Shown here: one piece after another, positions 25,579 to 34,622 of the stretch
How positions within the stretch are numbered: the first letter of the stretch is position 1
How the letters are laid out: the number at the start of each line of letters is the position of its first letter
Origin: Nocardioides humi
GTDB taxonomy: Bacteria > Actinomycetota > Actinomycetes > Propionibacteriales > Nocardioidaceae
Direction of reading: 5' to 3'
Length of the DNA stretch: 64,000 nt
Assembly (NCBI RefSeq): GCF_006494775.1
Contig: NZ_CP041146.1
Coordinates: 806,001-870,000, forward strand
Position numbers and translations under genes: made by a program
Notes under the pieces: generated by a model
Seen by the model: only the letters and a program-made list of their open reading frames with translations
The model's database searches: none
What the model was told of the DNA's origin: nothing

Positions 25579-27030
25579 TCAGGAGGCGCAGCAGGAGAGC
25601 TGGGAGATGTCGGTGGTGAAGGACTGGCAGGCGATCTTGATGCCCTCGGCCATGGTCAGATAAGGCGCCCACTGGTGGGCGACCTGATCGACGGTCATCT
25701 GGGCCTCGAGGATGTAGACCCCGGCTGCGGCGAGCTCGCCGGCGTCCTTGGCGACCGCGGTCAGGCCGAGGATCTGCCCGGTGGCGGCGTCGGCGACGAC
25801 CTTGATGAAGCCTCGGGTGTCTCGGTTGACCAGGGCCCGGGGCACGTAGTCCAGGGGCAGCACCCGACAGTCACACTCGATACCAGCGGCCAGGACCTCG
25901 GCCTCGGTCATCCCGACCGAGCCGAGTGCGGGGCTGGTGAACGTGACCCGGGGCAGGTGGCGGTAGTCGACCTCCCGGTCGGCGTCGGCGAAGGCGTTGT
26001 CGACCACCATCGTGCCGTGGGATGCGGCGACGTAGACGAACTCGCGGTGACCGGTGACGTCACCGGCGGCCCAGATCCGCGGGTTCGAGCTGGCCAGCCG
26101 GTCGTCGACCACGATCTCGCCCAGGTCCCCGGTCTTCACGTCGACCGCCTCCAGGTTCAGGCCGTCGGTGACCGGGCGCCGTCCCAGCGCGACCATCAGC
26201 CGGGACGCCCGGAACTCCTGGATCCCGCCGGAGACCGTGGCGGTGGCGACCACCTCACCCGTGGCCTCGTCACGGCGTACCGCGTCGACGGTGGCGCGCC
26301 GGACCACCCGGATGCCCTCATCGGCGAACACCCCGATCAGCGCCTTCGACGCCTCCGGCTCCTCGCGGGAGGCCAGCCGGGACCGCACCAGCATGGTCAC
26401 CTTCGACCCGAGCCGGGCGAACAGTTGCGCCTGCTCCAGCGCCACGTACCCGCCGCCGAGCACCAGCAGCGACTCGGGCACCTCGTCGAGCGCCATCGCT
26501 GTGGTGGACGTCAGGTACTCGACACCGCTGGGGTCGTCTGGTCCGGCCAGACCGGGGATCGACGGGATCCAGGGCCGCGAGCCGGTCGCAAGCAGAAAGT
26601 GCTCGGCCTCCACGGTCTCGGTGGTGCCGTCGGCCCGCGCTACCTCCAGGGTCGGGGCGTCGCCCGTGCCGGCAAAGGTCGCGTCACCCTGCACGATCGG
26701 CCAGCCGTAGGACGCGGCCACGTCGGCATACTTCTCCGCGCGCATCGATTCGACCAGCGCCTGCTTGCCTCCCACCAGGGCGGGCATGTCCACGGGTACC
26801 GGCGAGGCGGTGATCCCCGGGAACCGGCCGGCGTCCAGCGCGACGTGCTGTGCCTCGGCCGCAGCGATCAGCGCCTTGGACGGCACGCAACCGGTGTTCA
26901 CGCACGTGCCACCCAGGCTGGCGCGCTCGATCATCACCACGGACTTGCCGAGCTTCGTGGCGTGGATCGCGGCCGCGAACGCGGCGCCGCCGGACCCCAC
27001 GATCGCGAGGTCGACCTGTGTGTTGGGCAT
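25579..27030 (-). CDS. merA: Mercuric reductase MerA
   Basis: 483 residues from ATG 27030. FAD motif VGSGGAAFAAAIHA, redox pair in GGTCVNTGCVPSK (Cys43/Cys48), NADPH-binding LGGGYVALEQAQLFARLG, second FAD motif WAAGDVTGHREFVYVAA and the diagnostic C-terminal vicinal pair SCCAS (Cys480/481). There is no N-terminal heavy-metal (NmerA) domain. It reduces Hg(II) to volatile Hg(0) with NADPH in the cytoplasm. Transcribed from the MerR-type promoter at 27074-27105. Confidence 0.96.
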   Translation of the reverse strand: MPNTQVDLAIVGSGGAAFAAAIHATKLGKSVVMIERASLGGTCVNTGCVPSKALIAAAEAQHVALDAGRFPGITASPVPVDMPALVGGKQALVESMRAEKYADVAASYGWPIVQGDATFAGTGDAPTLEVARADGTTETVEAEHFLLATGSRPWIPSIPGLAGPDDPSGVEYLTSTTAMALDEVPESLLVLGGGYVALEQAQLFARLGSKVTMLVRSRLASREEPEASKALIGVFADEGIRVVRRATVDAVRRDEATGEVVATATVSGGIQEFRASRLMVALGRRPVTDGLNLEAVDVKTGDLGEIVVDDRLASSNPRIWAAGDVTGHREFVYVAASHGTMVVDNAFADADREVDYRHLPRVTFTSPALGSVGMTEAEVLAAGIECDCRVLPLDYVPRALVNRDTRGFIKVVADAATGQILGLTAVAKDAGELAAAGVYILEAQMTVDQVAHQWAPYLTMAEGIKIACQSFTTDISQLSCCAS

Positions 27031-27073
27031 GTGCGAGCCTCCCGGGGCTTGGTTCGGATCTGGGTACAGGGCC

Positions 27074-27105
27074 ATACTGGACCTTCCAGTACAGGGGAAG
27101 GTCAA
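27074..27105 (-). promoter_or_regulatory. MerR-type promoter of the mer operon
   Basis: On the minus strand, TTGACC (27105-27100) and CAGTAT (27079-27074) are separated by 20 bases, longer than for ordinary promoters. The spacer contains the inverted pair CCTTCC/GGAAGG around CTGTACT. This is the geometry of promoters untwisted by MerR-family activators. It lies between divergent merA and merR. Confidence 0.8.
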
Positions 27106-27126
27106 GCCCAGAAGGAGTCGGCTTCC

Positions 27127-27516
27127 ATGAGAATCGGTGAACTGGCTGAGGCGTCCGGCACCACCACCAAGACGCTGCGGTTCTACGAGGAGGGAGGGCT
27201 GCTGCCGCCCGCCGATCGCACCCCCTCGGGCTACCGCGACTACACGCCCGATGCCCTCGCTCGACTCGACTTCATCCGCCGCGGCCAGGCAGCGGGCCTG
27301 ACCCTCGCCCAGATCAAGCAGATCCTGACCATCCGCGACAGCGGCACACCACCCTGCGGACACGTCAGCGACCTGCTCGCCGAGCGCCTCACCGACCTCG
27401 ACACCCAGATCGCACAGCTGGTCGAGCTGCGCGACACCCTCGCCCAACTGCGCAAGGAGGCCCGCAACGCGGAACCAGACAGCTGCCCCGCCGACCAGGT
27501 GTGCCGATACCTGTAG
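27127..27516 (+). CDS. merR: MerR-family regulator of the mer operon
   Basis: 129 residues from ATG 27127 (AGAAGGAG ahead), divergent from merA. Winged HTH (IGELAEASGTTTKTLRFYEEGG), dimer helix, and cysteines at 77 (TPPCGHV), 120 and 126 (DSCPADQVC). The last spacing (five residues) differs from classical Hg-MerR (eight), so it may be a ZntR/CueR-like branch recruited to Hg(II); the operon it faces makes mercury the likely inducer. Confidence 0.88.
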   Translation: MRIGELAEASGTTTKTLRFYEEGGLLPPADRTPSGYRDYTPDALARLDFIRRGQAAGLTLAQIKQILTIRDSGTPPCGHVSDLLAERLTDLDTQIAQLVELRDTLAQLRKEARNAEPDSCPADQVCRYL

Positions 27517-27785
27517 GCAACGAGCCGGACTGCCACGCTTGAGCCACCGCCGGGCAGTCTCTCAATCGTCTCGGAGGCGGAACCTCCCACGGGAATGTCG
27601 CAGGCCAGCGTGCCTGCGCCTCTGGCCGGCGTCCGTCTATCCCGTCCGGTGATGTGTTCCGGTGAAGGGGCCCCATTCGGACGGGCCGCCGTGGCCACGA
27701 GGCGGGGCCCATCGCCTACCTTGACGACGAGCCACTTATCGACCGATCTCGCCAAACTGTCCCGCGGGCGCGTCGTCAATCTTCC

Positions 27786-27816
27786 CTGCATCTCGACACC
27801 GATTGTCGAGATGCAG
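27786..27816. repeat. Cargo-border inverted repeat, copy 3
   Basis: Perfect 13-base arms CTGCATCTCGACA (27786-27798) and TGTCGAGATGCAG (27804-27816) around CCGAT. TAGACATTC follows 45 bases later (27862-27870). The surrounding 27517-28008 (492 bases) shows no credible gene. Confidence 0.8.
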
Positions 27817-28008
27817 CCAAAGCGAGGCGATCGAACTTTCGCCTCAAGAACACTGGTTCGGTAGACATTCTGGCCAGTAGGGCCGGTTCACCGGACTTGA
27901 CCGCTGCCGGATGGCAGCATCGTGGACCCGCTGGAACCTGGCCGATCAGGCGCCTGGATGTCGGACGCAGCGGCTAGGTTGCACGAGACCAGAACGGAGT
28001 TTGCGTAA

Positions 28009-29023
28009 GTGACCTATGACCTGCAGCGCCTCGGACCGCTGGGGTTTCAGGATGCCGCAGCAGCTCTCGTAATCGCCCAATTCGGCCCTGTCGTGCGCCG
28101 ACTCGGGCGCGGCAAGGACGGGGGCCGCGACATGGAGGCGCGCGGAGTTGTCGTCTGGTCCGGGACTCCAGAGAAGCCTGGCGAAGCTTGGGATGGCCAT
28201 ACGGTCTTCCAGGTCAAGCACAGGGAGCGGCCGCTGGGCACCAAGGCCGACGCGCAATGGCTGTGGGACCAGATCCGCAACGAGCTCAACGAGTGGGCCA
28301 ACCCGGACTCGAACCGTCTGGAAGTGCCGAAATATCTCGTCTTCGTCTCCAACGTACGGCTCTCACCCGACCCTGTGGACGGGGGCCTCGCCTACGTCGA
28401 GGAGAAGATCTCCGGCTTCTTCACCGAACTCAATGACCGCAGTCTCGACGACGGTCCCCGACGCTACGAGCGCCAGACTCGCAGGCAGCGTCTGCAGCCA
28501 CTCAAGAAGTGGCGCCTTATCGACGGGAACCAGGTCGACTCTTGGTTCGACATCCACGACGGTGTCCGGCGCGCCTATGACGGCTTCCTCACCACCGGTG
28601 ACGTCCTCGCAGACTTGGTGGCACTGCGCGCTGACCTGCCCGCCAAGGACCTCGAACCCGCTCTGCAGATCCATGCACGGAACTCGCTGGTCCGAGACCG
28701 CAACATCTATTTCGATGAAGCCGGCGGTGACGGGGGCGGGGTGCCGCTGGATCGGATCGCGGTTGACCTACCGGTCCGCGTGCGCTCGACCAATGAAGCT
28801 GCGCGTGCCGTTCAGTACGTGCTCGACCGAGGGGAGCACGCGCTCAAGCCGTCGATCGCCACCCTCCCCAAGCCTCGCCACATCGTCCTGACCGGCGCGC
28901 CGGGCAACGGCAAGACGACTATTACCCGTTTCCTCGTCCAGGCCTACCGAGCCGCCATGCTCGCCGACGCCAACAACCTCGGCGACGACCACCGCGCCGT
29001 CATCGACGGAACCGCCGAAAAGC
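28009..29023 (+). pseudogene. Nuclease-NACHT NTPase, 5' part (split by an IS)
   Basis: About 338 residues before the insertion. The N-terminus has a Mrr-like restriction nuclease core (GGRD, Asp41; FQVK, Gln68/Lys70), then a linker, then the NACHT/STAND P-loop GAPGNGKTT near residue 296. Removing the IS and one copy of the 8-base target duplication joins ...DGTAEK to LRLLKRAL in the same frame and gives ~939 residues. Such nuclease-STAND proteins (Avs/NACHT type) are phage-defence sensors that trigger nuclease activity. It is now broken. Confidence 0.85.
29016..29023. repeat. Target-site duplication, left copy
   Basis: CGAAAAGC, repeated at 30451-30458 across the ISL3-family element. Confidence 0.9.
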
Positions 29024-30450
29024 GGCTCTTGTGACTCTTCCGTGGGTCGCTGACCGCGCCTGAACGGCCACACGCCGCTCCCGCTCTAGGTTTCTGGCTT
29101 GTCTAGAACCGAAACTGCAGAGCGGAGAACGGCGTGCGAAACGCCAGCCTATGGCGCGCCCTCTTGGGCGTCGAGAAGACCGTCATTGAGGACATCGAGT
29201 TCGACGAAGTAGGCGAGGTGGTCGTCGCGCATGTGCGACCACGACGAGCTGGCCCGCGGCCGGTGTGGTCGATGCGGCACACGAGCTTCCTGGTACGACC
29301 CCGGCGAAGGACGCCGCCGTTGGCGCGGCCTGGACCTGGGCACCGTGGAGGTGTTTCTCGAGGCAGACGCGCCGCGCGTGAACTGCCCGACCCACGGGCC
29401 GACCGTCAGGCAGGTGCCGTGGGCACGACACGCCGCCGGCCACACGCTCGCTTTCGACCAGCAGGTCGCCTGGCTGGCGACCCAGTCCTCAAAGTCCGCG
29501 ATCACCCAACTGATGCGGATCGCGTGGCGCACCGTCGGAGCGATCATCACCCGCGTCTGGGCCGACACCGCCGAAGGGATCGACGCGTTCGCCGGCCTGC
29601 GACGCATCGGGATCGACGAGATCTCCTACAAGCGCAAGCACAAGTACCTGACCGTCGTGGTCGATCACGACACCGGCCGACTCGTATGGGCCAAGGCCGG
29701 ACGCGACCGCGCCACGATGGAGGAGTTCTTCGACGCCCTGGAAGCCTCCGGCGAAGGCAGGTGCGCCCAGATCACCCACGTCACCGCTGATGGCGCAGAG
29801 TGGATCGCCAACGTCGTGCGCGAGCGATGTCCCCAGGCTGTGCGGTGTGCTGACCCGTTCCACGTCGTCGGCTGGGCGACTGACGCCCTCGACGCCGTGC
29901 GCCGCGACGCCTGGAACCAGGCCCGTCGCGCTGGAAACACCAAGGTCTACGGGTGGGCGGCTGGTCGTCGACTCGTCGTGTCCACCGGTCATGCTCGAGC
30001 CCTCAAGAACGCCCGTTACGCGCTGTGGAAGAACCCTGAGAACCTCACCGAGAATCAGCAGGCGAAGCTTGCCTGGATCGCGAAGACCGACCCGAGGCTC
30101 TACCGCGCCTACCTCCTCAAGGAGGGCCTGCGCACTGTGTTCCGGTTGCCGCCCGACGAAGCAGCTGATGCCCTCGATCGCTGGATCGCGTGGGCTCGAC
30201 GCTGTCGGATCGAGTCCTTCGTCAAGATCCAGCAGCGAATCGCCAAGCACCGCGACGAGATCCTCGCCGCGATCGAGCACGGCCTGTCCAACGGCCTGGT
30301 TGAGTCGGTCAACACCAAGATCCGGCTGATCACCAGGATGGCCTTCGGGTTCCGCTCACCCGACGCCCTCATCGCCTTGGCCATGCTCAACCTCGGCGGC
30401 CACCGACCCGCCCTGCCCGGCCGATGACCCACGGATCAGTCAGAAGAGCC
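29024..30450 (+). mobile_element. ISL3-family insertion sequence, 1427 bp
   Basis: Ends: 29024-29048 begins GGCTCTTGTGACT and ends CCGTGGGTC; the complement of 30426-30450 differs at only three of ~25 positions. An 8-bp duplication (CGAAAAGC) flanks it, the length expected for ISL3. One transposase gene fills it. It interrupts the NACHT gene and, since ends and duplication are near perfect, is a recent insertion. Confidence 0.92.
29134..30427 (+). CDS. ISL3-family transposase, apparent frameshift near 29240
   Basis: The N-terminal ~35 residues (VRNASLWRALLGVEKTVIED...VVVAHVRP) lie in one frame from GTG 29134; from ~29235 the rest (ATG 29231; 398 residues) is in the +1 frame. The zinc-binding CGRCG..CPTHG, the DDE residues (RIGIDEISYK; ADPFHVVGW; LVESVNTKIR) and the helical insert are present. 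Without a one-base difference near 29235-29250 it would be a ~431-residue enzyme, the usual ISL3 length. The shift may be real, a sequence error, or tolerated by starting at 29231. Confidence 0.8.
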
Positions 30451-30458
30451 CGAAAAGC
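30451..30458. repeat. Target-site duplication, right copy
   Basis: CGAAAAGC, equal to 29016-29023. Confidence 0.9.
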
Positions 30459-32263
30459 TCCGGCTTCTCAAGCGCGCGTTGCCCAGCCACCGGCGGTGGG
30501 CCGTGCGGGTCGACCTGGCCGAGTTCGCCAAACGCTTCGTCGCCGGCGGCCGACAGTCGCTGCTCGCTTGGATCGCCGAGGACCTCACTGCGCAGGGTTA
30601 CACCCGCAAGCTCGAGCCGTGGTTGCTCAAGGAGTGGATGAACACCTGGCCATGGTTCGTCGCCCTCGACGGGCTCGACGAGGTTTCCGAACCGGCCGTG
30701 CGCAAGTGGGTCATCGGCGCAGTGCACGAGTTCGTCGCGGATGCAGAAGCGGACGACTCCGACGTGTTCGTCCTGGTCACGACTCGCCCGAGTGGCTACG
30801 TCGACGAGATGTCGGCTGAGCAGTTTGACCGCATCGACCTCACCGATCTACAGACCGCCGAAGCGCTCGCCTACGGGCATCTGGTCACCCAGATCCGCCT
30901 ACGCAACGACAGCGCCAGGATCGCGCGCGTGGACGGCATCTTGAAGGACGCCGCCAACAACGACGCATTGCGGCACCTGCTGCGCACCCCGCTCCAGGTG
31001 CAGATCATGTCGATCATCGCCGAGGGCGCCGGCCCCTTCGACCCGGACCGATTCAACCTCTTCTGGCGGTACTACGACGTCGTTGCTCGGCGCGAACAGA
31101 CCAAGGAGAACACACGATTCGCCGAGCTCTTGCGCGAGCACGCTCCGCAGGTCCTCGACCTTCACGAACGCGTCGGCCTCGAGCTCCAACGCCGCAGCGA
31201 ATCCGCAGACGGAGGAACAGCATTCATGTCGGAGGAAGACCTCTCCGCGATCGCCTGGCACGTTCTTGCCGATGAGGGCTACTCGCCGTCAGGCAAGGAT
31301 GCGCAGCTCCTCGAACGGATCGTTCGCGCCGCAACACATCGCCTGGTCCTGCTAGTCCCACGAGGAGACGGTTACGGCTTCGACGTGCGCTCGCTTCAAG
31401 AACTCATGGCAGCTCGGCGCATCACGACGGGCGAACTCGACGTCGTTCTGGATCGCCTGCGAGCCCTGGCCCCCAGCCCGCACTGGCGCAACACCTGGTT
31501 GTTCGCAGCCGGCCGCCTGTTCGCCGAGCCACAGACCCACCAGCACGACGCCCTGCTCGAACTAGTGGCGAGCCTCGACGACGGCGTCGCCGACAGGTTT
31601 TCCTCGATCGCCCCCGTCGGGCCCTACCTCGCCTGGGACATGCTCGATGACGGCATGGCTGCTTCTCGGCCGCGGCGTCTCAAACAGCTCATGGGCCTGG
31701 CAATGAAGGTGGTGGAGTATCCCGCACCCCAGGCGATACCTGACCTCGTTCCGCTCGTCATGCGACTCAGCGAAATCGACGACGACCTGCGCTGCCAAGT
31801 TCGCGACCATCTTCGCGAAGCCCTCGGCGGAGACACGAGCAGCCGGACCAACGCCGGAGCCATGCAGGCCCACATCCGAGATGCCGCGAAGAAGACGCCG
31901 ACCAGCCCCGACGTACGCATGCTGGCCGAAGCCAAGCGGGCTCAAGGACGCTCGGTCACGCCCGACCCGCCCAGCGACTGGCAACACTTCGACGACGTCA
32001 TCACAAGCCTCGCGAGCGACGCCGTTCACGACGTCGTCTCCCAGGCGGCGGCTGCTGTCCGAGCGGCACGGACGCGTGCCGTCACCGCCGAGGAGCTCGA
32101 GCACCTCGAGGCCGCTGCACTGGATCCCGAAGCATGCGAGCTCCTGGATGTTGCCCTAGACGCGGTCGCCCGTACCGAACCGGCAGTCGTCCGAGTCTGC
32201 TTCGAGGTCGCGCGCACGACGGCAGCGCGCCGGCAACTCGCAGCGCTCCTCGACCAGGTTTAA
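30459..32263 (+). pseudogene. Nuclease-NACHT NTPase, 3' part
   Basis: About 600 residues in the same frame as 28009 once the IS is removed. Walker B-type WFVALDGLDEVSEP, sensor-like VLVTTRPSGY, the NACHT helical region (TPLQVQIMSIIAE) and a long helical C-terminus that would act as the sensor. It could be translated from ATG/TTG inside (e.g. near 30479) but without the P-loop it cannot act as an NTPase. Confidence 0.85.
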
Positions 32264-32534
32264 CCGTCTCGTCGGGTGCGCTACGAGACCTCTGGATCGG
32301 CACGGAGCGAACGCATGGTCAGCTCGACCAAGCGCGTCGCCGCGGAATCATCTGGTGCCTTCGCCGCCGCGCTGAGGGCGTGGAGGCAGTAGTCGGCGAG
32401 CTCGCTCGCCGCGATGTCGGAGCGCAGCCCGTCATGACCCGAGACGCCTGGGGCTTTCCCCTTGCATCGGGCACCCCATCGGGCCGGCTATCGCCCGAGC
32501 CGTCCCGCCGCTATGCCGCCGGAGAAACGAGAAC

Positions 32535-32567
32535 AGGCCCCCGTCCATACTCGAGGATGGGGGACCT
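32535..32567 (-). terminator. Stem-loop terminator at the end of the Tad operon
   Basis: AGGCCCCCGTCC (32535-32546) pairs with GGATGGGGGACCT (32555-32567) across an 8-base loop, 16 bases past the last stop of the minus-strand operon. No U-tract, as is common in actinobacteria. It also faces the end of the NACHT gene from the other side; 32264-32534 shows no gene. Confidence 0.6.
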
Positions 32568-32582
32568 GATTCTGACGCGGAG

Positions 32583-32862
32583 CTAGGGGGTGACGCCGAC
32601 GCCGCGTGGGCTCATGTAGGTCGCGACCGGAACGCCGCTCAGGTGCCAGGTGGCGCTCCACCCAGCGAAGGTCGAGGAAGCCGCCCGGCCCCTGCTTCTC
32701 CGCGGCCACGATCGCCTCACCGTCGCGGGCCATACGTGCGATCCACTCGGCCGGGTGGTCGTCGAGCTCGCCCTCCACGACCACCGCCGGCTCGGCGACG
32801 AACTCACACCCTCGGGAGCTCGGTGAGGCGACCCCAGACGTTCTTCATGCCCTTGCCACGTC
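32583..32862 (-). pseudogene. Small protein at the end of the Tad operon, frame broken
   Basis: A start at 32847 (MKNVWGRLTELPRV) is in one frame, the middle (VVVEGELDDHPAEWIARMARDG) in a second and the end (SATWHLSGVPVATYM..., stop 32583) in a third. Two single extra Gs, in GAGGGTG and CTGGGTG, would explain both shifts and give ~90 residues. The frame-independent content looks like a small acidic protein. Unknown function. Confidence 0.45.
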
Positions 32863-33766
32863 ATTGGGTCAGCACCTGTGCCTCGCCGATGCGGATCGGC
32901 AGCGGGTTGGTGGTCAGGTCGAACTCGATGGTTCCGGACTGGCCACCACCGGTCCACTCGACAACCCAGTGGCTCGTGGCAGTGACCTGGTAGGCGCCCT
33001 CGGGCTGGTCCGTCGACATCTTCGCGTAGCGGTGCCCGCAGGTCGGCGAGTCCTGCTTGCCGTAGTGATCGGCGTACGGGGTGCCCTTGCCGGTGCAGTT
33101 CACCTTCGTCCCGTCCCCCATGTCCCACACGATGCTGGAGACGCTGGCGGTGGCACTGACCGAGACCGATCCCTCGCTGGCCGATGCAGTGATCGGGCCG
33201 AACGTGTCGTCGGTCGGGCTGTCGACCCACATCCACACCGGCAGCCCAACCAGACCAGCGCGGTTCGGTGCAGATTCGGGGACGATGCCGATCTTGATGG
33301 GGTCCAGATCCATTGAGGCGATCGCCCGGTTGGCGAGCACCACCGGATCGATTCCTACTTCGCCGGTCTGCACCCATGTGTACTCCCACGATGATCCCGG
33401 CGGCGGGAAGAAGCACATACGCCACGCACCGTCCTCGTTCGTCTGACCAGGAGGCGGCTCAAGCTTGTCGCCGATCTCCTCAGCCGACGGCCCGATCCAG
33501 CACTCGTGGACGCTGCTCCACACGGACCCCATCGGGCCGGTGCACGGGATCTCCCGACCGTTGTAGTTGCAGGTCGAAGAGCCCCCACCAGGTTCCTCGC
33601 CGCCACCCCCTGGGTCACCGCCCCCATCCGAGCAGTCGAGCTCGAACTGACCCGTCTCCGGGTTGTAGATCTCCTGGCAGTCCGCGCTCGCGCTCGTGGC
33701 GGTCAAGACGACGACTACGAACGCCGCGGGAACCGCCAGCACGAGCGCGAGTATTCGCCTCAGCAT
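32861..33766 (-). CDS. Secreted protein with PKD-like domain
   Basis: 301 residues from ATG 33766, four bases inside the lipoprotein stop. Signal peptide (RRILALVLAVPAAFVVVVL...SASA|D), Cys-rich Gly-rich N-terminal part (DCSDGGGDPGGGG), then a domain with VSVSATASVSSIVWDMGDGT and CGHRYAKMS, the WDFGDG-like signature of a PKD/Ig-like fold. It is probably an extracellular component of the Tad-like system. Homologues are sometimes mislabelled 'ATP/GTP-binding'; no P-loop is seen. Confidence 0.72.
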   Translation of the reverse strand: MLRRILALVLAVPAAFVVVVLTATSASADCQEIYNPETGQFELDCSDGGGDPGGGGEEPGGGSSTCNYNGREIPCTGPMGSVWSSVHECWIGPSAEEIGDKLEPPPGQTNEDGAWRMCFFPPPGSSWEYTWVQTGEVGIDPVVLANRAIASMDLDPIKIGIVPESAPNRAGLVGLPVWMWVDSPTDDTFGPITASASEGSVSVSATASVSSIVWDMGDGTKVNCTGKGTPYADHYGKQDSPTCGHRYAKMSTDQPEGAYQVTATSHWVVEWTGGGQSGTIEFDLTTNPLPIRIGEAQVLTQ

Positions 33767-34326
33767 GACTGATCCCACTTGACGTCGGAGTTGGAGACCT
33801 TCCACGCGCCCTTGTCGCGAACGACCGTGTACTCAATCGGGACAGGGTTGCGCAGCGGGTCACCGTTCGGATCGGTGTGCTTGATCTTCTTGCCGTCCTT
33901 GTTGCGCTCCACGACATCCGTTCGATCCTCGCAGTCGATGATGAGGATCATCGAGTCCGATCGGCGGCGCGGCTCGGCGAGCGTGTGCACGTACTCCCCC
34001 GTGACCTTGATGTCGTACCGCTTGAGGGTGACAACAGCTTCTTGGATCTTGAGGAACTCGTCCCCCGTTGCCACCGGGTTGAGGCGCTTGAAGTCGATCG
34101 TGACGGCACGGTAGAAGTCGTCGCGCGCCTCGAGGTACTTCGTCAGCTGTGCGGCCGCCTTCTCCTCATCTGTCTTCGGAGTCGGCGAGGCGGTGGGCGG
34201 CGTCGGTGACGGGGACTGGCTCGGGGTCTCCTGGACCGTGGGCTCGTTGTCGTCGCCGCCGCAGCCCGTGAGAGCCAGGGCGAGGGCGAGGGCCACTCCC
34301 CCGAGTGCGGAGTGGTGCTTCCTCAT
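33760..34326 (-). CDS. Lipoprotein of the Tad operon
   Basis: 188 residues from ATG 34326 with AGGAGGAGA ahead. Type II signal peptide with lipobox ALTGC, a Pro/Ser/Thr-rich linker (PSQSPSPTPPTASPTP), then a soluble domain (FYRAVTIDFKRLNPVATGDE, VEYTVVRDKGAWKVSNSDVKW) resembling NTF2-like/DUF4878-type lipoproteins. The frame is open upstream with no stop, see the next gene. The stop overlaps the start region of the secreted protein. Confidence 0.75.
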   Translation of the reverse strand: MRKHHSALGGVALALALALTGCGGDDNEPTVQETPSQSPSPTPPTASPTPKTDEEKAAAQLTKYLEARDDFYRAVTIDFKRLNPVATGDEFLKIQEAVVTLKRYDIKVTGEYVHTLAEPRRRSDSMILIIDCEDRTDVVERNKDGKKIKHTDPNGDPLRNPVPIEYTVVRDKGAWKVSNSDVKWDQSC

Positions 34327-34599
34327 GCGGTGTCTCCTCCTGTGGGTGGGCGGGGCCATGACGGATCGCTGGCTGACGTCGTTGGCGATGTGCTCGAGGT
34401 GTTCCTCGGCGGCGTCGACGAGCTCGGCCAGCGAGCCGTTGTCCGCCGGGTCGAACCCGAACTTCTTGTCGGCGTTGTAGAGGGTTCGGATGGTGTCGCG
34501 CACGAACACGGCCCGGGCGACGCGGCGGGCGTCAAGGTCGGCGTGGTCGGCGCCGGCCGCGGCGTAGCGGCCGGTGATCTCCTGGTCGAACGTTGCCAC
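34327..34599 (-). CDS. Small helical protein of the Tad operon, lacks its own stop
   Basis: About 90 residues from GTG 34599 (AAGGGAG ahead): ATFDQEITGRYAAAGADHADLD then helices (ARAVFVRDTIRTLY, LVDAAEEHLEHIANDV). No stop occurs before the lipoprotein start at 34326, so the frame reads into the lipoprotein. In the adjacent frame a TGA would overlap that ATG as ATGA, the habit of this operon; one extra base near 34345-34375 would explain it. Function unknown. Confidence 0.5.
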
Positions 34600-34622
34600 G
34601 TGCTGGTGCTCCCTTCCCCGAG

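Noticed and set aside
25288..27126. Long open frame continuing upstream of merR on the plus strand
   Set aside because: Antisense of merA/merB; real merR begins at ATG 27127 with a ribosome site and an HTH.
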